NCBI RefSeq assembly: GCF_008801605.1
Contig: NZ_VZPJ01000001.1
Coordinates: 930,001-994,000, forward strand
Source: Pseudomonas brassicacearum subsp. brassicacearum
GTDB taxonomy: Bacteria > Pseudomonadota > Gammaproteobacteria > Pseudomonadales > Pseudomonadaceae
DNA: 64,000 nt
Reading direction: 5' to 3'
A program made the translations under genes and the position numbers. The notes beneath the pieces were generated by a model that saw only the letters and a list, made by a program, of their open reading frames with translations, ran no database searches and was not told the origin of the DNA. Positions 46,546 to 54,526 of the stretch are shown here, piece by piece. How positions within the stretch are numbered: the stretch's first letter is position 1; each line of letters starts with the position of its first letter.

Positions 46546-48491
46546 GCGCCCCTGCCCTCACCACGTTGCTGGTGGCCAACCGTGGCGAAATCGCCTGCCG
46601 CGTGATGCGCACCGCCAAGGCCATGGGCCTGACCACCGTTGCCGTCCACAGCGCCACCGACCGCGATGCCCGCCACAGCCGTGAAGCCGACATCCGCGTC
46701 GACCTGGGCGGCAGCAAGGCCGCCGACAGCTACCTGCAAATCGACAAACTGATCGCCGCAGCGAAAGCCAGCGGCGCCCAGGCCATCCATCCCGGTTATG
46801 GTTTTCTATCCGAGAACGCCGGGTTCGCCCGGGCGATTGAAAGCGCCGGGCTGATCTTCCTCGGCCCACCGGCCTCGGCCATCGATGCCATGGGCAGCAA
46901 ATCGGCGGCCAAGACCTTGATGGAAACCGCCGGGGTGCCCCTGGTGCCCGGTTATCACGGCGAAGCCCAGGACCTGGAGACCTTTCGCGACGCCGCCGAG
47001 CACATCGGCTACCCGGTATTGCTCAAGGCCACGGCCGGCGGTGGTGGCAAGGGCATGAAAGTCGTCGAGGACGTCAGCCAACTGGCCGAAGCCCTGGCTT
47101 CGGCCCAGCGTGAAGCGCAGTCCTCGTTCGGCGACTCACGGATGCTGGTGGAAAAGTACCTGCTCAAGCCGCGCCATGTGGAAATCCAGGTATTTGCCGA
47201 CCAACACGGCAACTGCCTGTACCTCAACGAACGCGATTGCTCGATCCAGCGCCGCCACCAGAAAGTGGTGGAAGAAGCCCCCGCCCCCGGCCTGACCCCG
47301 CAATTGCGCCAGGCCATGGGTGAAGCCGCCGTGCGCGCAGCCCAAGCGATTGGTTACGTCGGGGCCGGCACGGTGGAGTTCCTGCTGGATGCGCGGGGCG
47401 AATTCTTCTTCATGGAAATGAACACCCGCTTGCAGGTCGAGCATCCGGTCACCGAAGCGATCACCGGACTGGACCTGGTGGCCTGGCAGATCCGTGTCGC
47501 CCAAGGCGAACCGCTGCCGATCACTCAAGCGCAAGTGCCGCTGCTCGGTCACGCCATCGAAGTGCGGCTATATGCCGAAGACCCGGTCAACGATTTCCTG
47601 CCGGCCACCGGACGCCTGGCGTTGTATCGCGAATCGGCCGAGGGTCCGGGTCGACGGGTCGACAGCGGGGTTGAAGAAGGCGATGAAATCTCGCCGTTCT
47701 ACGACCCGATGCTCGGCAAGCTGATTGCCTGGGGTGAGGATCGCGAACAGGCACGCTTGCGGCTGTTGAGCATGCTCGACGAATTTGCCATTGGCGGGCT
47801 GAAAACCAACATCGGGTTCCTGCGCCGAATCGTGGCCCACCCCGCCTTCGCGGCGGCAGAACTGGACACCGGATTTATCCCACGTTACCAGGCGCAATTG
47901 CTGCCAGAGCCGGGCGAATTGGATGATGCGTTCTGGTTCGCAGCCGCCCAGGGCTTCGCCTTGAACCTGACACCGCGCGTGCGCTGCGATGATGCCGATT
48001 CGCCTTGGGCCAGCACCACCGGGCTGCGTCTGGGGCTGCCAAGGGAAACCACCTTGCACCTGAGCTGCGAAGGCCAGGATCGCGCGCTGACGCTGGACGT
48101 TAGCGCCCATTGCGTGGAACTCAAGGGCGAGCAACTGGTGATCGAGCACCACGGCCTGCGCCGCAGTCATCGGGCTATTCGCCTGGGCGACAGCCTGTAC
48201 CTGCAATGGGCGGGTGACCTGCACCGGATCGACCTGTACGACCCGTTGGCCGCCGCCGAGGCCAGCCACAGCCATCAAGGCGGCCTGGCCGCGCCCATGA
48301 ACGGCAGTATCGTGCGGGTATTGGTGGGTGTCGGCCAGCCGGTGGAAGCCGGGGCTCAACTGGTGGTCCTGGAGGCCATGAAAATGGAGCACAGCATTCG
48401 TGCGCCCAAGGCCGGGGTGATCAAGGCGCTGTATTGCCAGGAAGGCGAAATGGTCAGCGAAGGCAGCGCCCTGGTGGCGTTCGAAGAATAG
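46542..48491 (+). CDS. liuD: 3-Methylcrotonyl-CoA carboxylase, biotin-containing (alpha) subunit
   Basis: LiuD holds the biotin carboxylase and biotin carrier of 3-methylcrotonyl-CoA carboxylase. The 649 residues start LLVANRGEIACRVMRTAKAMG. The ATP-grasp domain has KATAGGGGKGMKVVED, ERDCSIQRRHQKVVEEAP and FFMEMNTRLQVEHPVTEAITG. The C-terminal carrier has EAMKMEH with the biotinylated lysine at residue 614. It is the last gene of the operon. LiuABCD plus LiuE complete leucine breakdown from isovaleryl-CoA to acetoacetate and acetyl-CoA. Confidence 0.95.
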   Translation: MSAPALTTLLVANRGEIACRVMRTAKAMGLTTVAVHSATDRDARHSREADIRVDLGGSKAADSYLQIDKLIAAAKASGAQAIHPGYGFLSENAGFARAIESAGLIFLGPPASAIDAMGSKSAAKTLMETAGVPLVPGYHGEAQDLETFRDAAEHIGYPVLLKATAGGGGKGMKVVEDVSQLAEALASAQREAQSSFGDSRMLVEKYLLKPRHVEIQVFADQHGNCLYLNERDCSIQRRHQKVVEEAPAPGLTPQLRQAMGEAAVRAAQAIGYVGAGTVEFLLDARGEFFFMEMNTRLQVEHPVTEAITGLDLVAWQIRVAQGEPLPITQAQVPLLGHAIEVRLYAEDPVNDFLPATGRLALYRESAEGPGRRVDSGVEEGDEISPFYDPMLGKLIAWGEDREQARLRLLSMLDEFAIGGLKTNIGFLRRIVAHPAFAAAELDTGFIPRYQAQLLPEPGELDDAFWFAAAQGFALNLTPRVRCDDADSPWASTTGLRLGLPRETTLHLSCEGQDRALTLDVSAHCVELKGEQLVIEHHGLRRSHRAIRLGDSLYLQWAGDLHRIDLYDPLAAAEASHSHQGGLAAPMNGSIVRVLVGVGQPVEAGAQLVVLEAMKMEHSIRAPKAGVIKALYCQEGEMVSEGSALVAFEE

Positions 48492-48493
48492 GC

Positions 48494-48516
48494 ATCGGCC
48501 CGCTCCCTGGGCCGAT
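48494..48516. terminator. Hairpin between convergent liuD and repressor genes
   Basis: An 8-bp stem ATCGGCCC/GGGCCGAT with a seven-base loop lies between two convergent stops (48491 and 48521). There is no T-tract on either side, so it may act with Rho. Confidence 0.4.
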
Positions 48517-48520
48517 CCAG

Positions 48521-49168
48521 TCAGAACCTGATGGTGGCCTGCACCACCACACCGATGAGGCGACATTGCTCGGTGTACAGGTTTTTCGGGTAAGTCGGAT
48601 TGAGCGGAACCAGGTAACGCTGCCCGCTCTCTTCGATCAATTTGCGAAAGGTCGCGTCAGTGCTGCCAGGCAAGCAGGCGACCACCAGTTTGCCTGGCAC
48701 CGCCTCGATCGCCGGATCCACCAGGATCGACATGCCCTCGGGAATGCTCAGCCCGCTGGGTGCGGTCATCGCGTCGCCCACCACCACCAGCCAGAACGCG
48801 GCCCCCAGGGCGTGGTAGTCCGTCAGTTCGTAGCGCACCTGGCTGTAGGCGCCAGGATCGCCTTCGCGAACCTCGCCAACCTCGTGCCACTCACTGACCG
48901 GGTAGCGGAAGTACGGGTTGTACTTCTGCGCCAGGGCCAGGCCTTCGTCCGTGGAGGTGTCCGGCTCGCGAATCACCATCGCCACTTCCAGGAACTCCAG
49001 CCCCAGCTCCCGCAGGACCCGGTTCATGTCTTCGACACTGGGTTGCCGGCGCCTGGTCAGCCAATGGCCGACGCCGCCCTGGGACATTCCCAACCGTTCT
49101 GCCAGCACCACTTGCGTGATGCGCAGCTCCTTCATCTTGGCCTTGACCAACTCTATCCATTTATCCAT
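48521..49168 (-). CDS. CI/LexA-like repressor lacking the catalytic serine
   Basis: This is a two-domain repressor of 215 residues. The N-terminal helix-turn-helix (about 1-70) reads ITQVVLAERLGMSQGGVGHWLTRRRQPS and is PrtR/CI-like. The C-terminal S24 (LexA-type) domain is complete in length, with the lysine in ATFRKLI. Where autocleaving relatives have GDSM, this protein has GDAM: the nucleophile codon at 48770-48772 reads Ala (GCG), one base from Ser (TCG). RecA-driven autocleavage should therefore fail. There are no pyocin or prophage genes nearby. An AT-rich dyad in its upstream region may be its operator. Confidence 0.85.
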   Translation of the reverse strand: MDKWIELVKAKMKELRITQVVLAERLGMSQGGVGHWLTRRRQPSVEDMNRVLRELGLEFLEVAMVIREPDTSTDEGLALAQKYNPYFRYPVSEWHEVGEVREGDPGAYSQVRYELTDYHALGAAFWLVVVGDAMTAPSGLSIPEGMSILVDPAIEAVPGKLVVACLPGSTDATFRKLIEESGQRYLVPLNPTYPKNLYTEQCRLIGVVVQATIRF

Positions 49169-49227
49169 GTGCGGCACGATACGTGGATGACTCCGGCCAT
49201 TCAAAACACAAATTGTAGTATTTAAAT

Positions 49228-49248
49228 TATCGTCACAATTACGATAAG
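49228..49248. promoter_or_regulatory. AT-rich dyad between repressor and DUF3077 genes
   Basis: TTATCGT-CACAATT-ACGATAA is a 7-bp inverted repeat in the 131-base divergent gap. A second, offset pair (GTAGTA 49216-49221 and TACTAC 49250-49255) brackets it. This fits an operator for the CI-like repressor, controlling itself and perhaps the DUF3077 gene. Confidence 0.5.
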
Positions 49249-49299
49249 TACTACTCTGGATTCAGGAGTTCAGCCCCACACACGGAGATTTTCATCACC

Positions 49300-49641
49300 A
49301 TGGATACACCCGACAAAGACCAACCCGGCAGCCCTTTCGACAGCACGTTCCCTTCCTTGCAGGATTGCCCGGCGGCCAAACGCGCCCTCGACTATTACTT
49401 GAAACCAGGTGTTTCGCAGGCACAGGCGGAACATCGCTTCTTCGACGTCAACCACAGCATCAGCGCAGAAGAAGCCCTTGTTCACGCCTGCGACCTGCTG
49501 CGCTGCGCTGCGGCAACCGCCCACGAGTCCGCCAACCAGTTGAACGGTTCGAGCCGTGACCTGGCATTTTCGGTGGTGCACATGATTGATCTGGTCAAGG
49601 TGATGCTTGACCGATCCCTGGATCGCTACCCGACTCGCTAG
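49300..49641 (+). CDS. DUF3077/DUF6124 family protein
   Basis: This is a 113-residue helical protein of a Pseudomonas family (DUF3077, now DUF6124) of unknown role. The family pattern AKRALDYYLKPG near residue 25, then SAEEALVHACDLLRCAAATAHESANQL and a C-terminal IDLVKVMLDRSLDR helix, is clear. There is no signal peptide. It stands alone, divergent from the repressor gene with the dyad between them, and ahead of the PrrF locus. Family members are often located beside accessory genes. Confidence 0.85.
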   Translation: MDTPDKDQPGSPFDSTFPSLQDCPAAKRALDYYLKPGVSQAQAEHRFFDVNHSISAEEALVHACDLLRCAAATAHESANQLNGSSRDLAFSVVHMIDLVKVMLDRSLDRYPTR

Positions 49642-49722
49642 AGGTAACGCTTGGGAATGTCGCCGCGAACGCGGACAACGAGAAAAACTTTCCAATCGAT
49701 GCGATAAAACCATTTGACTTGC

Positions 49723-49745
49723 AAATGATAATGATTATTATTGCA
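49723..49745. promoter_or_regulatory. Fur box over the PrrF promoter
   Basis: AAATGATAATGATTATTATT matches the GATAAT-type Fur consensus. It overlaps a promoter with TTGACT (49714-49719) and TATTAT (49736-49741), so Fur-Fe(II) binding would block transcription of the RNA. Confidence 0.85.
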
Positions 49746-49747
49746 TC

Positions 49748-49860
49748 AGCTGGTCGCGAGATCAGTCGATAGACCAGAAGACCTTAGGTCGGACTTCTGG
49801 AATATCTCCTCATCAGGCTAATCACGGTTTTTGACCCGGCTTTTTGCCGGGTCTTTTTTT
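49748..49860 (+). ncRNA. prrF: PrrF-type iron-responsive small RNA
   Basis: This RNA of about 113 nt starts near AGCTGGTCGCGAGATCAG, the 5' segment I recall for Pseudomonas PrrF. The region CTCCTCATCAGGCTAATCAC in its second half is the conserved targeting core. The 3' end is the stem GACCCGGC-TTTTT-GCCGGGTC (49833-49853) plus seven Ts. PrrF RNAs repress iron-using proteins when iron is scarce, working with Hfq. Only one copy is here; the P. aeruginosa tandem arrangement is absent, as expected in this group. Confidence 0.9.
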
Positions 49861-50140
49861 GCCGATTTTTCGGCTTATGGCTTCAGGCTAATGAAGTCTT
49901 TTTGGGAGCTGCCAATTCGGTGGCGGCGATGATAGCAAATGAATATCTGATTGCAAGAGCAGCCCCGCCACGCAGGCTGAAACTATCGACAGCCAGCACT
50001 TGAGAATCAATTGCAGACTCTCTAAGCTGGCTCGGCGTCCAGGGAGGACGCCCCCTCTTTTACGTGACGCAAATCGTCTCGGCTCCCCCTTCTTGCGTGT
50101 ACAGTAATGGCCATGAAAATCCTCTCCAGGAATCGTGACC
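49861..50140. other. Gap after PrrF, no gene seen
   Basis: These 280 bases contain no convincing reading frame or RNA signature. A GC-rich run GGCGTCCAGGGAGGACGCC (about 50033-50051) forms a small hairpin about 80 bases before the carboxypeptidase start, and a promoter for that gene must lie here. Confidence 0.4.
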
Positions 50141-51286
50141 GTGGCTAAATCTTCCTTTGATATCAGCGCCAATTTCGACAGCGGTAACATCGAGGTCGTC
50201 GACATCAGCAACCCGTTGCAGTCGTTGCTCAAGATCAGGCCCGACACCCGCAGCGCCCATTTCCAGTGGTTCCACTTCAAGGCCAGCGGCCTGCACGTCG
50301 GCCAGGAGTATTCCTTCCGGCTGCTCAACGCCAGCCAATCGTCTTACAACAAGGCCTGGACGGGCTACCAGGCCGTTGCTTCCTACGATCACGTCAACTG
50401 GTTCCGCATTCCGACCCAATTTGAAGGCGACGCCCTGCGTTTTTATCTGGAGACCGAACAGACCAACGCCTGGTTCGCCTACTTCGAACCCTACAGTCGC
50501 GGCCGGCACGATTGGCTGATCGAGCAAGCGCAGCACAAGGCCGGCGCCGAACTGTTGGCCGTCGGTAAAAGCGTGGAAGGCCGTGACGTTCAGCTGCTGC
50601 GCAAAGGCAGCGGTGCGCAAGGCCGGCGCAAAGTCTGGATCATCGCCCAGCAGCATCCCGGCGAGCACATGGCCGAGTGGTTCATGGAGGGCGTGATCGA
50701 ACGCCTCCAGCAGCAGGACGATGCGCAACTGAACCAGTTGCTCGCCAAGGCCGATCTGTACCTGGTGCCGAACATGAACCCGGACGGCGCGTTCCACGGG
50801 CATCTGCGGACCAACGCCATGGGCCAGGACCTCAACCGTGCCTGGCAGAACGCCAGTCCGGAAATCAGTCCCGAGGTCTTTTTCGTCCAGCAGCAAATGG
50901 AAAAGTACGGCGTCGATCTGTTCCTCGATGCTCATGGCGATGAGGAAATTCCCCACGTCTTCACCGCCGGTTGCGAAGGCAACCCGGGCTACACGCCACG
51001 CATTGCCGAACTCGAAGAGCGCTTTCGCAGCCATCTCAAGCACCAGACCAAAGACTTCCAGACCATTCACGGCTACACCCGCGACGAACCGGGCCAGGCC
51101 AACATGACCCTGGCCTGCAACGCGGTCGGGCAGAAATATGACTGCCTGTCCCTGACCCTGGAAATGCCGTTCAAGGACCACAACGATCACCCGAACCCGA
51201 TCACCGGCTGGTCTGGCAAACGCTCGATGCAACTGGGCAAGGATGTATTGAGCACCATCGAGGCCATGGTCGACGAATTGCGCTGA
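50141..51286 (+). CDS. M14-type zinc carboxypeptidase (cytosolic carboxypeptidase-like)
   Basis: This is a 381-residue M14 metallopeptidase of the cytosolic carboxypeptidase group. The Zn ligands are His172 and Glu175 (QQHPGEH) and His265 (DAHGDEE), and the catalytic base is Glu341 (LEMPFKD). NMNPDG and DLNRAW provide the substrate carboxylate contacts. The N-terminal 130 residues form the extra beta-domain typical of this group. There is no signal peptide, so it acts in the cytosol. The start is a GTG at 50141 with AGGA nine bases upstream; a GTG at 50135 is too close to that site. The substrate is unknown; related enzymes trim C-terminal Glu or Asp. Confidence 0.9.
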   Translation: MAKSSFDISANFDSGNIEVVDISNPLQSLLKIRPDTRSAHFQWFHFKASGLHVGQEYSFRLLNASQSSYNKAWTGYQAVASYDHVNWFRIPTQFEGDALRFYLETEQTNAWFAYFEPYSRGRHDWLIEQAQHKAGAELLAVGKSVEGRDVQLLRKGSGAQGRRKVWIIAQQHPGEHMAEWFMEGVIERLQQQDDAQLNQLLAKADLYLVPNMNPDGAFHGHLRTNAMGQDLNRAWQNASPEISPEVFFVQQQMEKYGVDLFLDAHGDEEIPHVFTAGCEGNPGYTPRIAELEERFRSHLKHQTKDFQTIHGYTRDEPGQANMTLACNAVGQKYDCLSLTLEMPFKDHNDHPNPITGWSGKRSMQLGKDVLSTIEAMVDELR

Positions 51287-51308
51287 TCCAATGACCTGAT
51301 CAATCCTC

Positions 51309-51338
51309 TGTGGCCAGGGAGCTTGCTCCCTGGCCACA
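51309..51338. terminator. Perfect 14-bp palindrome between convergent genes
   Basis: TGTGGCCAGGGAGC-TT-GCTCCCTGGCCACA is a perfect inverted repeat with a two-base centre. It lies between the convergent carboxypeptidase and cytochrome b561 genes. It shares the TGTGG tips of the REP family and probably blocks read-through both ways. Confidence 0.6.
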
Positions 51339-51343
51339 ACCCA

Positions 51344-51880
51344 TCAACCCTTGCCGCGCAACATACTGTCCAATACCTCATCCCGGCGCACCCAAGCGTG
51401 AAACAACGCCGCCGCCAGATGCACCAGCACCGTCACGAACAACAGGTAAGCCAAGTACCCGTGGGCCTTGCGCAGCAGTGCGAACGTCTGGGCGTGGGCT
51501 GGCAGAATCGAGGGCAGTTGCAACGAGTCGCCGAGCATCACCGGGTCCCCCGCCGCCGAAATCATGCCCCAACCCAACAGCGGCAGGACCAGCATCAGGG
51601 CGTACAACAGCACATGCGAGGCGTTTGCCGCCAGCACTTGCCAGGCCGGCAGATCCGCCGGCAGCGGCGGTTGACGGGTGGTAAAACGCACCACCAGGCG
51701 CACGATCACCAACAGCAAAATCGCGATACCCAATGGTTTGTGCAACTGCAGCAGCCATTCATGGCGTTCGGAGACCGAGGCGACCATGCCCGCGCCGATG
51801 AACAGCATGGCGATGATCATCACTGCCATCAGCCAGTGCAGCAGCCGGGCCAGCGGTGCAAAGTGACGAGGGGCGCTCAT
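51344..51880 (-). CDS. Cytochrome b561
   Basis: This is a four-helix di-heme membrane cytochrome of the bacterial b561 type, 178 residues. Heme-ligand histidines are visible in ARLLHWLMA (helix 1), LLQLHKPLG (helix 2), RKAHGYLAYLL (helix 3-4) and VLVHLAAALFHAW. It carries electrons from quinol to a periplasmic partner. The start overlaps the stop of the catalase-family gene (ATGA), so it is co-translated with it and most likely reduces, or is reduced by, that peroxidase. Confidence 0.92.
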   Translation of the reverse strand: MSAPRHFAPLARLLHWLMAVMIIAMLFIGAGMVASVSERHEWLLQLHKPLGIAILLLVIVRLVVRFTTRQPPLPADLPAWQVLAANASHVLLYALMLVLPLLGWGMISAAGDPVMLGDSLQLPSILPAHAQTFALLRKAHGYLAYLLFVTVLVHLAAALFHAWVRRDEVLDSMLRGKG

Positions 51881-52959
51881 GGGCGGGACTCCTGTTTGGC
51901 GGGCAACTGGCTCACTTCGCTGGTACGGCGCAGATAGGAACTGGCATAGGCGGCGGAACGCGCGACCAATAGCGGGTCTTCGGAACCTTCGATCCCTTGG
52001 GGCAGGATCAGCGGGTCATAGTTGATGTCGCGGCACTCGCCGTTGTCCTGCGCCTGAGTGCGCTCGAGCACCAGCGTGCCGGCATTGAGGACCTTGCGGT
52101 CAGCGGGCCAGGCCTTGCTGGCATCGTTCACCGGGTCCCCCGGGTTGGCCAGGGTGATGTTCAGCTGCCAGCGCAACGGCCCGGCGGCGAGACGCTTCAC
52201 CAAGTCTTGCTCGAGGAAGTCGCCGCCCTGGGGTGGGGTCGCATCCGCAGCGTCCTGGCTCATCGGCACCACGCCCCAGCGCACCGCCTGGCGCTGCCCG
52301 GCGGGGTTGACCAGATAGAACGCGTTGATGCCGTTGTAGGTTTCAGTGGCGTAGCTGGCCGACGGCTTGGCGGTCTTGATCCATTGCAGGAACGGCGCCG
52401 CTTCGGGGTGCGCGGCAAAGAACGCCGGTACGGCCGCAGGGTTCGGTTTTCCGGTGGCAGGATCCGGCGACTGGGCTTGCTGGAGTTGGTAGAAGGCTTC
52501 GGGCGTGCCCACCGGAAACACCGGCATGCTGTTCATGCCAGTGCGCCATTGCTGGCCGTTGGCCTGGGTAAAACGCAGTGCCAGGCTGCGAATCGGCACA
52601 CTGCCGTCCGGCGCATAGGGGTTGCCGCTGGGCAAGGCGAAACGCCCAACCACTGGCGTTTGCGGCTGCGAGAATACTTGGGCGCTGGAATAGGCGCTGG
52701 CCTCGCCCGTGCTTTGGAAATAGCCCGCGACGCAGACACCTTTTGAGTGGTTGCGTCGGAAGCCCGGGTGAACGCCGTTGTTTTTTTCCAGCACATTGAC
52801 CAATGCCTGCGGTGTCAGGCGTTGTGGGTCGAGGCTGCCATTGACGTAGGCAAACACCCCGGCCAGCGCGGCAACAATCACCGCGATGCCGCTCAGACGC
52901 AATATCAGGCCGGCGGCACTCAAGGGTGGCCGGCTCGAAGAGGGTGAAGGATCTACCAT
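51877..52959 (-). CDS. Catalase-family peroxidase (SrpA-like)
   Basis: This is a minimal catalase-fold heme peroxidase of 360 residues, shorter than true catalases. A membrane anchor (about 15-37, LSGIAVIVAALAGVFAYV) precedes the fold, so the enzyme faces the periplasm. The distal His is in HPGFRRNHSKGVCVAGYF. The proximal region near AAYASSYLRRTSEV supplies Tyr and Arg. RSLALRFTQANGQQWRTGMN and the NAFYLVNPAGQRQAVRW core match SrpA. The ATG at 52959 was chosen because it starts right before the anchor; upstream residues are low-complexity. Its promoter matches that of the divergent ECF sigma factor. Confidence 0.9.
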   Translation of the reverse strand: MVDPSPSSSRPPLSAAGLILRLSGIAVIVAALAGVFAYVNGSLDPQRLTPQALVNVLEKNNGVHPGFRRNHSKGVCVAGYFQSTGEASAYSSAQVFSQPQTPVVGRFALPSGNPYAPDGSVPIRSLALRFTQANGQQWRTGMNSMPVFPVGTPEAFYQLQQAQSPDPATGKPNPAAVPAFFAAHPEAAPFLQWIKTAKPSASYATETYNGINAFYLVNPAGQRQAVRWGVVPMSQDAADATPPQGGDFLEQDLVKRLAAGPLRWQLNITLANPGDPVNDASKAWPADRKVLNAGTLVLERTQAQDNGECRDINYDPLILPQGIEGSEDPLLVARSAAYASSYLRRTSEVSQLPAKQESRP

Positions 52960-53004
52960 GAGAAAGCTCCAAGGCTCGGGGCCATTTGTTGGAAAGGACC
53001 CGTC

Positions 53005-53030
53005 AGACGAAGGCGTGACAGGTTTATTCC
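53005..53030 (-). promoter_or_regulatory. ECF-type promoter of the catalase/b561 operon
   Basis: On the minus strand GGAATAA (53030-53024), a 14-base spacer and CGTCT (53009-53005) form an ECF-type -35/-10 pair upstream of the catalase gene. The same sequence and spacing occur in the divergent promoter of the sigma gene. Confidence 0.75.
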
Positions 53031-53058
53031 CACGCCTCGTATTTATTTTTCCTGCACT

Positions 53059-53084
53059 GGAATAATCTCGTTCGCGGATCGTCT
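53059..53084 (+). promoter_or_regulatory. ECF-type promoter of the sigma/anti-sigma operon
   Basis: GGAATAA (53059-53065), a 14-base spacer and CGTCT (53080-53084) precede the sigma gene by 44 bases. Identity with the catalase promoter indicates autoregulation by this sigma factor. Confidence 0.75.
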
Positions 53085-53127
53085 TTCCAGTCCCGGCGCA
53101 ATGACTGCCCATAGAAGCCACACTTTC

Positions 53128-53634
53128 ATGAACGCACTCGACGAACAGTTGCGCGAGCTCATCCCCAGGCTACGGCGTTTTGCCGTGTCGCTGACGCGCA
53201 ACCCGAGCAACGCCGATGACCTGGTGCAGGCATGCCTGGAGCGGGCGTTGTCCAAGTGGAACGACAAGCGTCCGGACGGCGATCTGCGGGCCTGGCTGTT
53301 TTCGATTCTGTACCGGCAGTTTCTCGACGGTCATCGCCGCTCCCGTCGGTATGCGCGCATGCTGGAGTTTTTCACCGGCCGCGACGATGCCCACCCTTCG
53401 GCCGAGCGCAGCGTGATCGCGCAATCGTCCCTGCAGGCCTTCGATCAACTCACGACGGAACAACGTGCACTGTTGTTGTGGGTGTCGGTGGAAGGCTTGA
53501 GTTACCAGCAAGTCGCCGACATCCTCGACGTGCCGATCGGCACGGTAATGTCCCGCCTGTCCCGCGCTCGCCAGGCCCTGCGCCAACTCAGCGACGGCGA
53601 AATCACCCGCCCTACCCTGCGGATACTCAAATGA
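53128..53634 (+). CDS. ECF RNA polymerase sigma factor
   Basis: This is a group IV sigma factor of 168 residues. Region 2 (about 8-75) includes LIPRLRRFAVSLTRNPSNADDLVQACLERAL and GDLRAWLFSILYRQFLDGHRR. Region 4 (about 108-160) includes LTTEQRALLLWVSVEGLSYQQVADILDVPIGTVMSRLSRARQALRQL. I chose the ATG at 53128; an in-frame ATG at 53101 is possible. It overlaps the anti-sigma gene (ATGA). Matching promoters on both sides of the gap imply it drives itself and the catalase/b561 pair, so an oxidative or redox signal is the likely trigger. Confidence 0.93.
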   Translation: MNALDEQLRELIPRLRRFAVSLTRNPSNADDLVQACLERALSKWNDKRPDGDLRAWLFSILYRQFLDGHRRSRRYARMLEFFTGRDDAHPSAERSVIAQSSLQAFDQLTTEQRALLLWVSVEGLSYQQVADILDVPIGTVMSRLSRARQALRQLSDGEITRPTLRILK

Positions 53635-54383
53635 TCAGCATGCCCCCCAGCGACAGCGACCTGCACGCCTACGTCGATCGCCAACTGAGCGAGGCCGACC
53701 AGCGCCTGGTGCAGGCTTACCTGGCCAACCAGCCGGAAGTCGCCGCCCGGGTCCGCGCCTGGCAACAGGACGCGCAACACCTGCGCACGGCCCTGAGCGG
53801 CGCTTTGCAACAGCCGCCCAACCCCGACCTCGACCCAGCCATGATTCGCCAGCACCTGAAACATCGCTCCCGCCGCCACCTGGCCAGCGCCGCGGTGTTG
53901 CTGCTGGCTGTCAGCGTGGGCGGGGTCAGTGGCTGGCAGGCGCGGCAAATGACCCTGCTCAGCGCTGCTGCCCCGATGGCTGACGCCCTGCAGGCATACC
54001 GCTTGATTGCCCAACAGGGCATCCTTCCGGCCGATTACCAGACGAGTGACGAGCAGAGCATGCAAGGCTGGCTCGACCGCTACTTCACCCAGGCCGACCG
54101 GCTGCCAGACCTGTCGGGCGCAGGCTTCAAGCCGATCAGCGGGCGCTTGCTCAGCACCGAACAAGGCGCGGCGGCAATGGTGGTCTATCAGGACCCGAGC
54201 GGTCAGAAAATCAGCTTCTACGTGCGCCCACCCGGCCCGAAAAACTTCCTCCTGCCCCGGGGCAGTCGCCGCGAGGGCGAGTTGCAAGCCGAGTACTGGT
54301 CCGGGCCGGGCTACAACTATGCGATGGTCATTCCCAGTGATACGCCGACGGTGCAACGGCTCAAGCAGACCCTGAAGTTCTGA
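53631..54383 (+). CDS. Membrane-bound anti-sigma factor
   Basis: This is a 250-residue anti-sigma factor coupled to the ECF gene by a four-base overlap. The N-terminal cytoplasmic part (about 1-78) has the SDSDLHAYVDRQLSEADQRLVQAYLANQPE helix bundle typical of sigma-binding domains, without the zinc HxxxCxxC motif. One membrane segment lies near residues 82-102. The periplasmic domain (about 105-250) would be the sensor. The ATG at 53640 is an alternative start. Confidence 0.88.
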   Translation: MISMPPSDSDLHAYVDRQLSEADQRLVQAYLANQPEVAARVRAWQQDAQHLRTALSGALQQPPNPDLDPAMIRQHLKHRSRRHLASAAVLLLAVSVGGVSGWQARQMTLLSAAAPMADALQAYRLIAQQGILPADYQTSDEQSMQGWLDRYFTQADRLPDLSGAGFKPISGRLLSTEQGAAAMVVYQDPSGQKISFYVRPPGPKNFLLPRGSRREGELQAEYWSGPGYNYAMVIPSDTPTVQRLKQTLKF

Positions 54384-54407
54384 GCCCCCTACCCTTGTGG
54401 GAATCTC

Positions 54408-54497
54408 TGTGGGAGCGAGCTTGCTCGCGATGGCGGTGTATCAGTCGACATCATTTCTAACTGAACCTCCGCTATCGCGAGCAAGCTCGCTCCCACA
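54408..54497. repeat. REPIN
   Basis: An inverted REP pair lies between the convergent anti-sigma and IclR genes. Confidence 0.9.
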
Positions 54498-54526
54498 GGG
54501 GATACAGGCCGCTCTTGAGAGTGTGT

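Noticed and set aside
48521..49168. Repressor as the marker of an R-type pyocin or prophage
   Set aside because: No tail, lysis or integrase genes occur nearby; both flanks are chromosomal genes.
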